64,000 nt of DNA from Rhynchopus sp. YZ270_cl-10 (taxonomy: Eukaryota; Euglenozoa; Diplonemea; Diplonemida; Diplonemidae): assembly GCA_964035575.1 (NCBI GenBank), contig OZ037878.1, positions 868,001 to 932,000 of the forward strand, read 5' to 3'. The position numbers and the translations under genes were made by a program. The notes beneath the pieces are model-generated. The model was not told where the DNA came from. It saw nothing but the letters and a program-made list of their open reading frames with translations, and searched no databases. Shown here in pieces: positions 52,943-63,618 of this stretch (the first letter of the stretch is position 1; each line of letters starts with the position of its first letter).

Positions 52943-53914
52943 TCAGAGCCCAGCAAACAGCTCTGAGGGAGGTACCTGGGCTGACTGTGCTGCGGAGATG
53001 GTTGAGTATGGGTTTGTGTCGGAGGCGTTTTGTGGGCTCTGCAGGGCACGTTCGTGCACAGCCTGCATGATGGCGAGGAGCGCGACCTCTTCATCCGAAA
53101 GGTCTGGATGCCATACATCAGCAAGGAGGACGTAACGTGCCGATGCGGATCTGTTCCACGCAGAGTGCAGGAAGGAGTCGTCAAACACAAATTGTCCACC
53201 CTCCTGAAGGATACGCTCTGTTCCACACACCTCCAACCCACAATCACCCTGCACCACTAACGGGACATACAACCGCAGCTTCTTATTCGTCGGCCCACGA
53301 TGCGGCAAAATCTCTGTACCAGGCGACAAACAGGACACCAATGAATGCCCAAAGGCACGCCCCATCCCTGACAACTCATCTTCCACTGCACGAAACGCGC
53401 CATGCCCGGGTAGGCCGTGGAGGTCCATATAAGAAACATTCCATGAACCTGAGGAGGTCGCTTTGGCGCCGAGGGTGTCGTTTTCGGAGTCATTACCGCA
53501 CATATCGGTGGGGTTGCGATAGGGCTGGAAGGCGGCTGTTGTGTTGGCATGCTTGATCCGCAGCACCTCTGCCACCGCTGCTGCCGCCGCAGCAGTGACC
53601 GCGCCCTCATTGATACCTACGTCCCTGATATCCCAGAAGGGCTGCGCCCTGAGCGTGGCAATCACATCCGCACACCCCTTCTGCCCCTCATGTGGCGCCT
53701 CCACACGCCCCCCCTTAATATGCGCCTCCAGCCACGGCCTCACATGCTCCCCATAAGCACCTCCCCCAGACAACGCTGCAACCAACCCCCCCTCCAAAGC
53801 CTCTGCCTCCGTACCACTGCAATGCACACACATAGAACGGTACCACCCATTCAGACGGACAGCCTGAATGCGCGTCAGTACCCCTTTCTCCATGACCCGC
53901 TCAATGAAAGACAT
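52943..53914 (-). CDS. Aspartyl/asparaginyl beta-hydroxylase-like dioxygenase
   Basis: 323 aa, intron-free. Residues ~160-275 match the Asp/Asn hydroxylase domain: LPHRGPTNKKLRLYVPLV (H205), GLEVCGTERILQEGG, FVFDDSFLHSAWN (H250), and R260 in SARYVLLADVWHPDLS. Two His bind Fe(II) and the Arg binds 2-oxoglutarate. As in this family, the carboxylate ligand of the usual His-x-Asp facial triad is absent (HRG). The N-terminal half contains CxxC-like HCSG and FWDIRDVG, the latter typical of the region preceding this fold. There is no signal peptide or membrane span, unlike animal ASPH, so a soluble form acting on an unknown protein substrate is likely. Confidence 0.88.
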   Translation of the reverse strand: MSFIERVMEKGVLTRIQAVRLNGWYRSMCVHCSGTEAEALEGGLVAALSGGGAYGEHVRPWLEAHIKGGRVEAPHEGQKGCADVIATLRAQPFWDIRDVGINEGAVTAAAAAAVAEVLRIKHANTTAAFQPYRNPTDMCGNDSENDTLGAKATSSGSWNVSYMDLHGLPGHGAFRAVEDELSGMGRAFGHSLVSCLSPGTEILPHRGPTNKKLRLYVPLVVQGDCGLEVCGTERILQEGGQFVFDDSFLHSAWNRSASARYVLLADVWHPDLSDEEVALLAIMQAVHERALQSPQNASDTNPYSTISAAQSAQVPPSELFAGL

Positions 53915-54056
53915 TATCAGAATTTCGTCTTTTGGGGGGGGGTGAGTGGAGGAGGGAAGAAGGTCAAGAAAAGGGTTTAAAAATAGGCAGCAATAAGACT
54001 AGAGTCAAGCAAAAGGAGGGAGGGAGGGAGGGGGAGGGGAAAAGATGCGTGTGGGG

Positions 54057-55892
54057 TCACGGGAATGACTGTATTTCAACGCAGATCTGTTGAGTCTTCT
54101 GTTCGCTGCAGGGTGTGATTGGGGTTGACTCCACCCCGCTCTTATTCGGGTCACGTGTAACGCAGAGCCCGCCGGTGGCATTGTATTGCGTTAACGATAC
54201 CTTTGACGCAGAGATCATTTGGTGGCCTCTGAAGTGGAAGATTTGGGGTTCAAGAAACTTGCTGCATGAGGATAGGCCAACGAGGTTGTTCACTTTGACG
54301 GTCTCGCTGTGCAGGGATAGACATAGATCCGGTTTTTCCTTGAGGCGTAGTCTGCAGAAGGTCGGCGTAAACCCCTCAACAATGCCCGAGGAAAAGCACC
54401 CCCCCTCCTTCCGCTTAAAGCAGGTCCCTTCCTGAGGTGCTCCGGTGCAGTCGCTCAAGATGAAGTCACTCCCTTCGCCTTCGTTGCGCATCTCCCACCC
54501 CCACCACAGCATCGCATCCGCCTGGGTCGACGCACCACCACCAGGAACAAGACGCACCGCAAAGTGGTGTCTGCGGTTCACCAGCTTCACCTCAATGCCG
54601 TTGGACAACGAAGCGCCCTCTGTGTTAAGAAAGTGCGGTACACCCGCAAAACTGCCGTCCGCAGCGCTATCGATAAGCGCCTTCAGCCGAGCCTCGCCCT
54701 TCCCAATCTTCCTCGTGAACAAAGAGATGCCCAGGGGTACACGAGGGAAGTCCTCTAAACGCAGAGAAAAGGGTCGCTTCGGGCAGTACCACTTTAAGGG
54801 TGAGCCTGTGATGATTGGTGAACACTCGCGGTCCGTGGCGTCTCCTGGCCAGTACATTGTGTAAAAATCGCGGGAGTGGATTTCAGCACGCTGCGCGCAG
54901 TGGAGCATGGAGTGTTTGTGCACTGTGGGGAGCACCATCTCGTCGACAGAGGGTGTGAGGTAGAGCAGGCGTGTCAACTCCTCAAAGAGCGTGCGGAGGC
55001 CGTGGCGGTTGTGCACGAGGTCGAGGATGAACTCACGCGAGAAGAACTTCCACGTATTCGAGAGAACGAAGTACTCTGGCGGCGGCACTTCCGCTCTGTA
55101 CCCAAGATGCACCACATGCCCATCACACGACGTCACCAACTCTGTCAAGGTCAGACGCCTTGTCGAATCCGTCATTTCATTGTCATAATAAAACGATTTC
55201 CCTTTGTGCTTCTTGAAGAAGGCAACCAACTCAGACGGATGCACCAATGGGTAGTCCGCACCGGACATCACCAAGAAATGACTCCAATACGGTGCCAACC
55301 CTGCAAAGTGGTTGATCGCGGTCAGCTCTGCCTCGACCATGCTCCAAGACCCCCACTCCGTATCGCTGCGTGGTTCGAGGTAGACTACCTGCCCTGTATC
55401 CTCGCTGCATTGATCGGAAAGATGTGCGACAAACTGCTTCATGCAGAGGTGGTCCTTTCTGGAGGCAGATCTGTCCATATGCACTGCGATGTAGACCTGC
55501 TTGTCCTGCAGCAAACGGGATATCAACTGCTGAGCCTCTTCGCATTCATGAAGCATAATGAATATTGCAAGCCCTGCCTTGTGTTTTCCCGTTTTGAGCT
55601 GTGCCTTGAACTGTGACATTGCAGATTTAAAAGGCGGGAAATTCTTCCTATTAAGCGAGCAAGCATCGTACAAATCATAAGAGTTCATCGGCATGTGTGC
55701 AAGCTGTCGAGCAACATCTAAGTCCTCCACCATCATCCTCCGGCATCGTTCTGAAACACCTTCTCTCCGACAAGTGTTCAATAACACTTCCTCTGAGACC
55801 ACCTCCCCCGCCACGATTTGCCCATCCTTTGAATCCTCACTCCTCCCAACAGAACAGAACACAAATAGGAGTGAACAGATGGAAACCCTCAT
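54057..55892 (-). CDS. GT14-family glycosyltransferase (core-2/I-branching or xylosyltransferase type)
   Basis: 611 aa from MRVSICSLLFVFCSVGRSED (ATG 55892), chosen because it opens with a signal or signal-anchor sequence and lies after a CT-rich leader. Upstream in-frame sequence has no conserved character. The GT14 domain (~90-340) shows AIFIMLHECEEAQQLISRLL, VHMDRSAS, EWGSWSMVEAELTAI, SGADYPLVHPSEL and SVDEMVLPTV. These enzymes transfer GlcNAc or xylose to glycans in the Golgi. The C-terminal ~170 residues contain paired CxLRLKEKPDLCLSL and GGLCVTRDPNKSG patterns resembling a ricin-type beta-trefoil, a possible glycan-binding module. The donor sugar cannot be decided from sequence. Confidence 0.88.
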   Translation of the reverse strand: MRVSICSLLFVFCSVGRSEDSKDGQIVAGEVVSEEVLLNTCRREGVSERCRRMMVEDLDVARQLAHMPMNSYDLYDACSLNRKNFPPFKSAMSQFKAQLKTGKHKAGLAIFIMLHECEEAQQLISRLLQDKQVYIAVHMDRSASRKDHLCMKQFVAHLSDQCSEDTGQVVYLEPRSDTEWGSWSMVEAELTAINHFAGLAPYWSHFLVMSGADYPLVHPSELVAFFKKHKGKSFYYDNEMTDSTRRLTLTELVTSCDGHVVHLGYRAEVPPPEYFVLSNTWKFFSREFILDLVHNRHGLRTLFEELTRLLYLTPSVDEMVLPTVHKHSMLHCAQRAEIHSRDFYTMYWPGDATDRECSPIITGSPLKWYCPKRPFSLRLEDFPRVPLGISLFTRKIGKGEARLKALIDSAADGSFAGVPHFLNTEGASLSNGIEVKLVNRRHHFAVRLVPGGGASTQADAMLWWGWEMRNEGEGSDFILSDCTGAPQEGTCFKRKEGGCFSSGIVEGFTPTFCRLRLKEKPDLCLSLHSETVKVNNLVGLSSCSKFLEPQIFHFRGHQMISASKVSLTQYNATGGLCVTRDPNKSGVESTPITPCSEQKTQQICVEIQSFP

Positions 55893-56217
55893 AGAGAAAA
55901 ATGTTGCTGTGGTTGATGGGGTGTGTGTAGGCTGATGGGGAGATGAGAGGGGCTGGGTGCTGAGGACAGAAGAGGGGGAGGAGGCGAGGGTGTGAAGTAA
56001 AAAAGAGGGGGTGGGCTGGGGGAGTGGATGTATTTTTTTTGCTTTTTTTTCGTTCCGATAAAGGTGCTGACAACATGCCTCTACTGACCCGTAGATCTGA
56101 CACATTTTTTTTGTCCAAGTTGGACAGAGGCTCGGAGCACTGCGCTCCGGGGACACACACACGCACACCTTGTGTTGCATAAATCACCTGTTCTCAGAAA
56201 AAGCGTATAAATTAACT

Positions 56218-56360
56218 ATGGATGTACAAAGTACTTGAATGGAAAAAGTACTCGAAAGTCGAAAACCCAGTAGATACTTGAAGTACTCGACACCTTTTTT
56301 ACTTGATCACTCGATACTTGAAACAAAGAAAGTGAACCCAAAAGCACTTTGTACATCCAT
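56218..56360. mobile_element. Short MITE related to 845-1270
   Basis: ATGGATGTACAAAGTACTTG at the left and AAGCACTTTGTACATCCAT at the right are inverted repeats. The interior has GTACTCGA and AGTACTTG-like units. It is much shorter than the copy at 845. Confidence 0.6.
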
Positions 56361-57672
56361 GTGTAATTCATTTTATAATAAAATATCAAGTCAGAGAGAT
56401 GAAAGTGGGGAATGGAGTATTTGGCTGTATTTTCTTTTTTTTTTTTTTTTTTTTTTGAAAATTTGGAATAATGTAGCCATCCGAGGATGTGCTGCACTAC
56501 TTTGTTTTGTTGAAAACGTTGAAATGGGTGCAAACTCCGCTATATGTTTGTTTCCTTTGTCTTGTTTTATTTTGTTTTGCTTTTTTTTGATACTATGAAA
56601 ACGGTCAGCCATCATACAGCTGTTTTACTTTTTTTTTTTTGAAAAACTGATAAGGCGTAGATACCTTGATTTTTTTTATCGCTTGAACTCCACACATTTT
56701 TTAATGGAAACGTGGCTGTGAGTGTAGACACCCCCAAGGATGTGCCACACATAATAATTACTGTTTTCTTTTTTTTAAAATTTTTTACTTTTGTTTCTGA
56801 AATATTGGTTTGTATGCAAAGGGGGTAACTTTTTTTTTTTTTTTTTGAAAAACTTGGGAACCAGGGTCCTAGCTTGGTTTTGAAAAAAAATGCCAAATCT
56901 GGGTCAGAATTTTTTTTTTGGGTCAGCAGAGGTTTTGGGCCTTGGGGGGCTTGTCTTGGCTTTTTTGGGTTTTCCGAGCTCTACCCTCACTGTGGTGGGG
57001 TCATTTCAGAAAAATGGGCAAGTTCTTGACTGATACAAATTTTGGCCACTACGACTAGTGAGTTGCTCACAACGTTAAATGGAACGCTATAACCATAAAA
57101 ATCACTCCCCGTTCATAGATCACCCAACACAAAATATAAAATGGCGCCGCAGGCGAAAAAAATTAGGGTACGGTGTAAAAATGTAGCTTTTTACACCACA
57201 GAGTCACTCTACGAACCCTTTTTTGCGGAGCAAAAAAGGAAAACTGGCGCCGCAGGCAAAAAAAATTGGGCCCAGCCCTGGACGGTGCCGGATTTTTTTG
57301 TAGATATTTTTTTCTTACCCCAGAAAAGGTGGTGGGCCCCCCAAAGAGGGGAAAAATTCAGAATTTCCCAATTTCCAAATTAATTAATTCCCTTTTTTTT
57401 TTTTTTTCGTGGGTCGCGACCCAGGTACTTGGGTCAGCTTGACCCACTGACCCAGGCAAGCTAGGACTCTGCTTGGGAACGGAGCATGTACGGTCCTGGA
57501 AGCTCTAATAAAATGGAGTCGGCGGGCTAAAGAGGAAGTTGCCTTCCTCAACATACACACAACTGGCAAAAAGGGGGAGGTGTCGTCACTCACCTATACC
57601 ATTGAAATAACATTGCTTACCAATGGTACACTCCAATTACTACCCCTTTATTTCTTCCTTTCGTTTCGTTTC

Positions 57673-57703
<31 letters not shown>

Positions 57704-58342
57704 CTTCTTGGTGTCTGTAGCAGGGTTCTCCATTATCATCATTTCTTTTCCCTCCCCCGTGATGAAAAATGTAGGTCCCAAAAAAAAAAAAAAAAATACC
57801 TTGGCGGAAACCGTCTATTCGGGGGAATCAGGTGCACATTGAATATACCATATGAGACACACAGACGGCAACTTCATGATCAAACAACCTCTAACGCAAG
57901 TGGTTAATATATGGCAAAAAAAAAAAAAAATGGAGGGGCAGGGAGAAAGTAGTGACTTTTCATCAGGAAAAATCGGGTGGAGGGACATAGAGGGAAATTG
58001 AACAGAACCCACAACGCAATACATAAAGCACAATAAGTTCAAAAATACACTTTTTCGGGAGAAAGCACAAAATTGATCGCAACAAAAAAGAAAATAAAGA
58101 AAGAAAAACTGGTGTACTCAAAACCGAAGCCCATACTCTTTTAAAAAACCTGAAAATTTATTTTTACAGTTTTTTTGAATACGAACCGCTGGCTTTGTGG
58201 AACAGTTTTTTTTTTTTTAGTCTTTATCAGTGTTTCCGCGCTCCTTCATTGGGTACGATTTTTGATGAAGAATCGTGATTTTGTACATAAAAGGTAAATA
58301 CGTCCCGAGCCCGGCGCGCTACGCGCGCCGGGAGTTCACGGC

Positions 58343-58770
58343 AAGTTGGGGGCCTCCGGCGGAGAAACTAGAGTTCTGGCCCAAAAAAAACGCGTTCCAG
58401 CGCAGTCCCTGAGATTCCAAAAAAAAATAAAAAGGCGCGGTCGAGCCCGACCCGGAATAAGAGAATTCCTCGGGTATCCAACTGAGGAGTTCAACTTCAT
58501 TGATATTTGCACCAGACACACGAATTATCAGTAACTTCAGTGCGTGTACAAAAAGAAACGGTGGTCATAGCATCAAGGCTCCTGGCGAAGCCACGGTACG
58601 CAACATTTCAAAAAATTGCGCTTAAAATTGCACACTTTTACAGCCAAATTATGTCATGGGAACGTGGGTTGCAAGCTTGCGCCGCAGGCGCACGGTACGC
58701 TACTTTTTTCCTTTCGCCATGCTGCATGTTTCCTTTTCGTTCGGCGTTTGATCAATTGAGTCGCGTTCTG
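58343..58770 (+). repeat. Dispersed repeat family, copy 3
   Basis: Same landmarks as 18612-18960 and 36015-36360, preceded by a CCCGGCGCGCTACGCGCGCCG hairpin at 58312-58332. It extends through GCCGCAGGCGCACGGTACGC and the TTTCGCCATGCTGCATG phrase. Confidence 0.7.
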
Positions 58771-58837
58771 GCTGTGACGGGGTCACTTTGTTCATGAGGC
58801 CAGTTCTGGTCGCTCTCAGAGGATTATGTGGGGGAAT

Positions 58838-59068
58838 TTTTTTTTATTTTATTCCCCTGGGAAATAAAGTATACGAAGGATTTGGCACTTTTAGCGGGAT
58901 TTTATTTAATGATAATTTCACGCTAAATTTTGGTACATGTAGGTAGTAGGGCTGGAGGGACCGTCCAGCCTTTTTTAGCCTCCCTCCAGCCTCCTCAATC
59001 CCGCCAGCCCCTCAGCGGGCCTATCTAGGGGTCCGCGGGACCCGGTAGCGCTGGCGGGAGGGTAATGA
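58838..59068 (-). repeat. ~230-bp element, inverted partner of 4432-4660
   Basis: Reverse complement of 4432-4660, keeping both the AT-rich end (GGGAAATAAAGTATACGAAG) and the GC-rich end (GGGACCCGGTAGCGCTGGCG). Confidence 0.75.
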
Positions 59069-59225
59069 GAGCTTTTTTTTTTTTTTTTTTCACGCTCTTT
59101 TTTTTTTTTTTCCCTGAGAGCTTCCTGTGAGGACACATACTCGTTAGTTATTGCACAATAAATAAGTCCCGCTAAAAGTGCCAAATCCTTTCGTATACTT
59201 TATTTCCCGTGAAATAAAATTACGT

Positions 59226-59396
59226 ATTCACCTCCTTTTAGCGGATTATTTTGCGATACTTCACTTATTTTTTTCCCAGGCTCGTGCACTCAATTTGCCT
59301 CGCTTCGCTCGGCAAATTAAGTAGCCCTCGCCTAGGAAAAAAATGCGTGAAGTTATCGCAAAATAAAACCCCGCTAAAAGGAGGTGAATAAATAGT
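59226..59396. repeat. ~170-bp palindromic element (MITE-like)
   Basis: ACCTCCTTTTAGCGGATTAT on the left mirrors TAAAACCCCGCTAAAAGGAG on the right, around a TTGCCTCGCTTCGCTCGGCAA centre. One arm alone is found at 2688-2770. Confidence 0.7.
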
Positions 59397-60077
59397 TATT
59401 TTTTTTTTTCCAATGAAGAATTCTTCACTGGAAAAAATTTTTTTTTTGGGATTTTTTTTTTTTTCGAAGAATTCTTCATCGGATTCTTCAGCGCGGAAAG
59501 TCTGGTCTTTATCACATCTGCGATCACTTTCCCCCTACTAGGTAAGAATGAAGTTCTGTACTCTTTTGTTTCTTTTATAGTGCGACCTACAATGTAGGTG
59601 GGGTTGGCAAGTAAACCAGGCAATAACATCACTAAATGGGATGGGTGGGGTCAGAGGAATCAGAGAAGAAACAAGAAATGGAGAGGGAGAAAGCACCACC
59701 TATCTCCTCGAGTTTCGTATTTTTCCCTAGAGAGAAAAATACAAAACTCCTAGGAATAGAAAATAATGTGAAAAGATGAAATCTCAAAACGGTTGAGGAT
59801 ACACATGGACAGCATATCTTTGCACAAAAAGAGCGATTAAATATAACAATGAATTTGCACTATCTCGGCACATGCCTTGGTGAAATGACAAGAAAACGCC
59901 TCCGTTTGTTGCAAACTCACAAAAAAAAATAGAAACATCACACGATCACACCACACCATCTGAGATACCCCCACTCTAAACAAATCGGTACCACAATAAG
60001 TCCGCTACATGCGAGTTCCTCCTTTCACGACTGTTCCATTTTAGTTACACCACTTGTCGTTGTCAAAAAAGTTTTTG

Positions 60078-60120
60078 AGATGAAACCAAGCCTCTTATGC
60101 TCCGTCGCCTTGATCACAAT
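60078..60120 (-). repeat. tRNA-like short interspersed element, copy 5
   Basis: The minus strand reads TTGTGATCAAGGCGACGGAG, then CATAAGAGGCTTGGTTTCAT. The A-box-like part is preserved while the stem is eroded. Confidence 0.45.
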
Positions 60121-60471
60121 CCCTCAACGACTCGATTGAAAGACTCATGTACGAAGAAAAAAAGTAGGTGGGCATACTGAGATGCCAAAATAATTGTGTT
60201 TTACCGCATCTCACGGGTTTTGAAAACCAAAAAACAAAAAACAAAAAACAAAAAAAAAAAAATCAACAACAACATAATGTCCTCCATCAGAATCTCCACT
60301 TTTGTAGCATCGACTATTAGCTATACAAAAAGAGCGTAGCTTTGCTTTTTGTTTGTACTATAAAATAAAATTGTTGAAAAATGGACACCTTTTGAAACCA
60401 TTCATGTGGTTTCTTCAAAATATTTCTGGGGAATAATATAAAAAGGGGGGAGAAGCTGCGAAGTCAACGTA

Positions 60472-62232
60472 TCAGGGTTCGCCCTTTGATTGTTGAATGA
60501 GCTTTAGCAAATAAAGGTTTCTCACATAACCGACAGGGAGGTGATCAAACAAGGCTGTGGGAAGCAGAATCATCGACAGCACACAATGTTTGTTCGGTTG
60601 GAACACCAGTCTCTCTAACGCATCTGGCATTCTTTCGGAACACTGTGCGAATTGCATCAGCGTTTTCATGCTCACAAGGAACGACTGCTGTGAGTTCAGC
60701 AACGACGACTTGAAGTCGTTACTGTACCTTTTGTAACGAAGCTCCACTGCATTCGCAGCCCTTCGGAACCTCTTTGACATTGGGTCCTTTCTCTCCAGGG
60801 GGCTGTCAGGTGGAATATCCATTGGCACTGCACACGAGCCGTAGTAGCCTAATCGGTATCCTTCCCCAAGCTCTCCGTAGTCCGTCATCGTTGACAAGCT
60901 CTCTTTGGGAATGATGGTCCGTGTGGAAAACGACGTCACAATGTCTTCAAGAAGACCCGTCCCCGGGGGGATCGTGCTCACAATGTCGTTCCCATTCCGG
61001 AACCGCCTGAACGGAACGTTCAGCTCCTTGAGAATAGTGTTTACAGAGTGTGTCATGTTCCGGTCGCCCACCTTAGGTGAGCCAAAGGTGTACACACCAT
61101 TCAGCCCTTTGAAAAGATCAATAACAACGGTGTCGGCAGCCTTCACCTTTTCTTCTTCCCGTGACGCGGAGACTACGATAGACGCAAACACTGATGCAAA
61201 TGCAGCGCCTAACGAATGCCCTGTAATCCAGAAGTTGAGGTCCCGTGCAGGGTCGAAGTCGCGCTTCACTCTTTTGTACGCTGAGATACGCTCTCTGCAC
61301 TCCTGCAGGACAAATTGGAGGGGCGAATATTCAACGGTCCTGTCGGCTTTCTCTGTGAGAGACCTGAAGAAGCCTGTGTGCACAATGCCCTCGACGTCGA
61401 TGCCGTGCTTTAATGCGAGTGAGTCGGTTTCCGTTCGTTTTGTAGCGACGCAATGCATCCATCCGTTGAGGTCGAGTGGGCTCGCTCCTTTGAAAACCAC
61501 AATGAGAAGCAGCTTCCCGTTCACTTCCTTCGAAAGGATCGTTGAAGAGCATGAATTGTAGTTCAATACACGAGACTGTTGTTCTGCGGGAAACCCCCAG
61601 TTCGTGAAAAAACGTGCGTGCCAAAAATTCGTTTCGTACACAGCGGAAGAGAGAATACTGAAATAAATCGCCAGGTCGATGCTCCCAATCCCTGTCCCCC
61701 CCTTTTCCAGCAGAAGATCGTTCAGAACAGAGTAATCCGGGCGGTACTGCTGCAGCAAACCGTCTGTGTTGATATTGACAGCAGAGGGGAGGTTCCCTTT
61801 CACAAACTCCGAATCGCCAACAAAAAAATTCCTGTTTTATGGAGGGTTGCAATGGAATCTATATTTTAAACCTCGGGTCAATTCGACACTCGTTTTGCGC
61901 TTCTCATTTTTTTCGAAAAGCCAGCCTAACTCTAGGATTATAAAGAAATGTGGTCATGCTGGAAAATTTGAAGAACTACTACAACCCAACCAACGAACAA
62001 CATACCGGTATATGAGTCTTGCCAACATGATAACCCCCTGCACAAAGTAGAGGAATGTGCCTATCGGACGGATGATAACGATAAATGCAATCCTCAGTGT
62101 TGCCCACAGCAGGTCCGTGACAACGCGCAAGCAGTACAGCGTGAGCTTCCATGCGTACATCCCGAAGGTATGTTTGTCGTTGATGTCAAGCATGTTGCCA
62201 CGCACACGAAACTCTCTGTCAGGGAAAGACAT
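60472..62232 (-). CDS. Membrane-anchored class 3 lipase
   Basis: Two exons, 62006-62232 and 60472-61831, joined CG|GTATG...AAACAG|G, 528 aa. ATG 62232 directly follows GCTGTAAG, a possible trans-splice acceptor. Exon 1 encodes MSFPDREF and two hydrophobic helices (LLWATLRIAFIVIIRPIGTF, then LYFVQGVIMLA), anchoring the N-terminus. The lipase_3 domain shows VVFKGASPLDLNGW, the nucleophile elbow ITGHSLGAAFAS (Ser282), YTFGSPKVGD and NGNDIVSTIPP, where D is the likely acid. The catalytic His normally found in an H-x-G context after this point is not obvious. The enzyme would hydrolyse acylglycerol or related esters at a membrane. The substrate is unknown. Confidence 0.85.
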
Positions 62233-63180
62233 CTTACAGCATACACATAAAGCGCGACAACAAGAGGAGGGGAGGGGAGGGTAGATGCAACGGAAAGTCG
62301 CAGAAAACAAAGTGTATTGTGTGGATCTGTCCTGTTTGTCATTTGTGGGAGTGGGTGGTTAAAGAAGCGGGTTCTGCGGCTTCACGGAGACCTCAACAGG
62401 GGCCACCTGCCACCTTATGTTGACCAGCCTAAGAGGTTTGAAATGTGTAGAATTTTGTAAGTTGATAGGGAAAAGGGGAAAATAGACCTCACTTATCCGC
62501 TATGAGGAGTCCTGTGCCCACCAAAAGGTGAAAAGGTGAGTGGAATAGAAACGACCTCCAAGCATAGATGTTTTCCCTGCCGTTCAAAGACCCAATAAAA
62601 CAGAAGAAAAATGACAATATTTTTGCTTTTTTTTTTTTTGTTTGAAAAATACAACGAAAAGGGGTAACGTTTTATTGAAGATTCCTCAATTTACGAGTGG
62701 GACGAAAAAGGAGGTAGCAAATCAATAAAAATCAACGGAAATCCAAAAAAATTCGAAACAGAAATGACGACGTGTTGACTAAAGATGCTCAAAATCAGTC
62801 AGGACTGTCCTTTGTTTGGAAAATATGAACGGGGAGGGAGGGGGGGGCGGTTGTAAAATATTTTGTATGGTAAGCAAAGGTAAACAAATAGAAGCAACAT
62901 AAGTGAAAAAAGACACTTATTTTTCTTTCTTTCTTTCGCAAAAAGGTACATTTTTCTTGCAGGAAATGAAAATGCCACAAAATTCAAAATGGTACATTTT
63001 TAAGTGTTAAAGGGGGAGTGGACCTATTATTAGGGTGGACCTATTATGCTATAATAATAGGTCCACCGTTTTTGGGGTTAAATTTAACTTTTTAAATCTC
63101 GATTTTCGGAGAAAATTTTTTAAAAAAATTGGCTGGGGAATATGGTGGGTGTAGGGGAAGGGTGGCACAGGGTACACGAC

Positions 63181-63340
63181 GGGACTCAGTGACAAGTGAA
63201 AGACAAGTGAAAAAGGTGGCAAGTGGTGGCAAGTAAATCACTTGTCATGAACTACTTACTTGTCATGACAAGTGATTTACTTGTCATTCACTTGTCATGT
63301 CACACCTTTTTCACTTGTCTTTCACTTGTCATTGGGTCCC
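63181..63340. mobile_element. 160-bp palindromic MITE-like element
   Basis: The ends GGGACTCAGTGACAAGTGAA and (complement) GGGACCCAATGACAAGTGAA continue into GACAAGTGAAAAAGGTG. An inner palindrome, AAGTAAATCACTTGTCATGA and its complement, leaves only a short centre. The repeated word is ACAAGTGA. Confidence 0.75.
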
Positions 63341-63354
63341 GTAACGAAGGTTTA

Positions 63355-63618
63355 CTACTTTTTCAGCGGACACGTTTTGGTGCAGTGGTTTGCAGTTGGC
63401 CTGCTGATTTGCAGGCAATACACGGCACGGTCGGCAAGCTTGTGTGTCCGCTTTGCAGGAGGTTTTGAGGGGGGTGGGCGGAGCAGTGACACCTTCCTCT
63501 CAGATGTCGCCTCAGGTGGCGCAGCAGATGGCGCAGCTGCATCACCAGGAGAAGGAACTGGTGTTGAGGGTGCTTTTGATGGCACCTGGTCTTCTCTCTT
63601 GATGTGCACACTGCCCAT
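63355..63618 (-). CDS. Hypothetical 87-aa ORF or exon, Pro/Ser/Ala-rich
   Basis: MGSVHIKREDQVPSKAP, then PPPSKPPAKRTHKLADRAVY, ending CTKTCPLKK at a TAG that abuts the MITE-like element at 63181-63340. A TCTGTTCAG acceptor-like sequence is directly before the ATG. Composition is protein-like, but no family is recognised. It may be an exon whose continuation was cut off by the inserted element. Confidence 0.25.
   Translation of the reverse strand: MGSVHIKREDQVPSKAPSTPVPSPGDAAAPSAAPPEATSERKVSLLRPPPSKPPAKRTHKLADRAVYCLQISRPTANHCTKTCPLKK

Larger units (their letters stand above)
55893..60471. other. Repeat island without genes
   Basis: Contents: a MITE at 56218-56360, long T and A tracts (56436-56456, 57675-57702), and an inverted fragment of the CTGCGGCGCCATTT family at 57000-57290. 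Also present are a dispersed repeat copy at 58343-58770, the inverted 230-bp partner at 58838-59068, a palindrome at 59226-59396, and the tRNA-like copy at 60078-60120. No ORF with protein character is seen. Confidence 0.6.
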
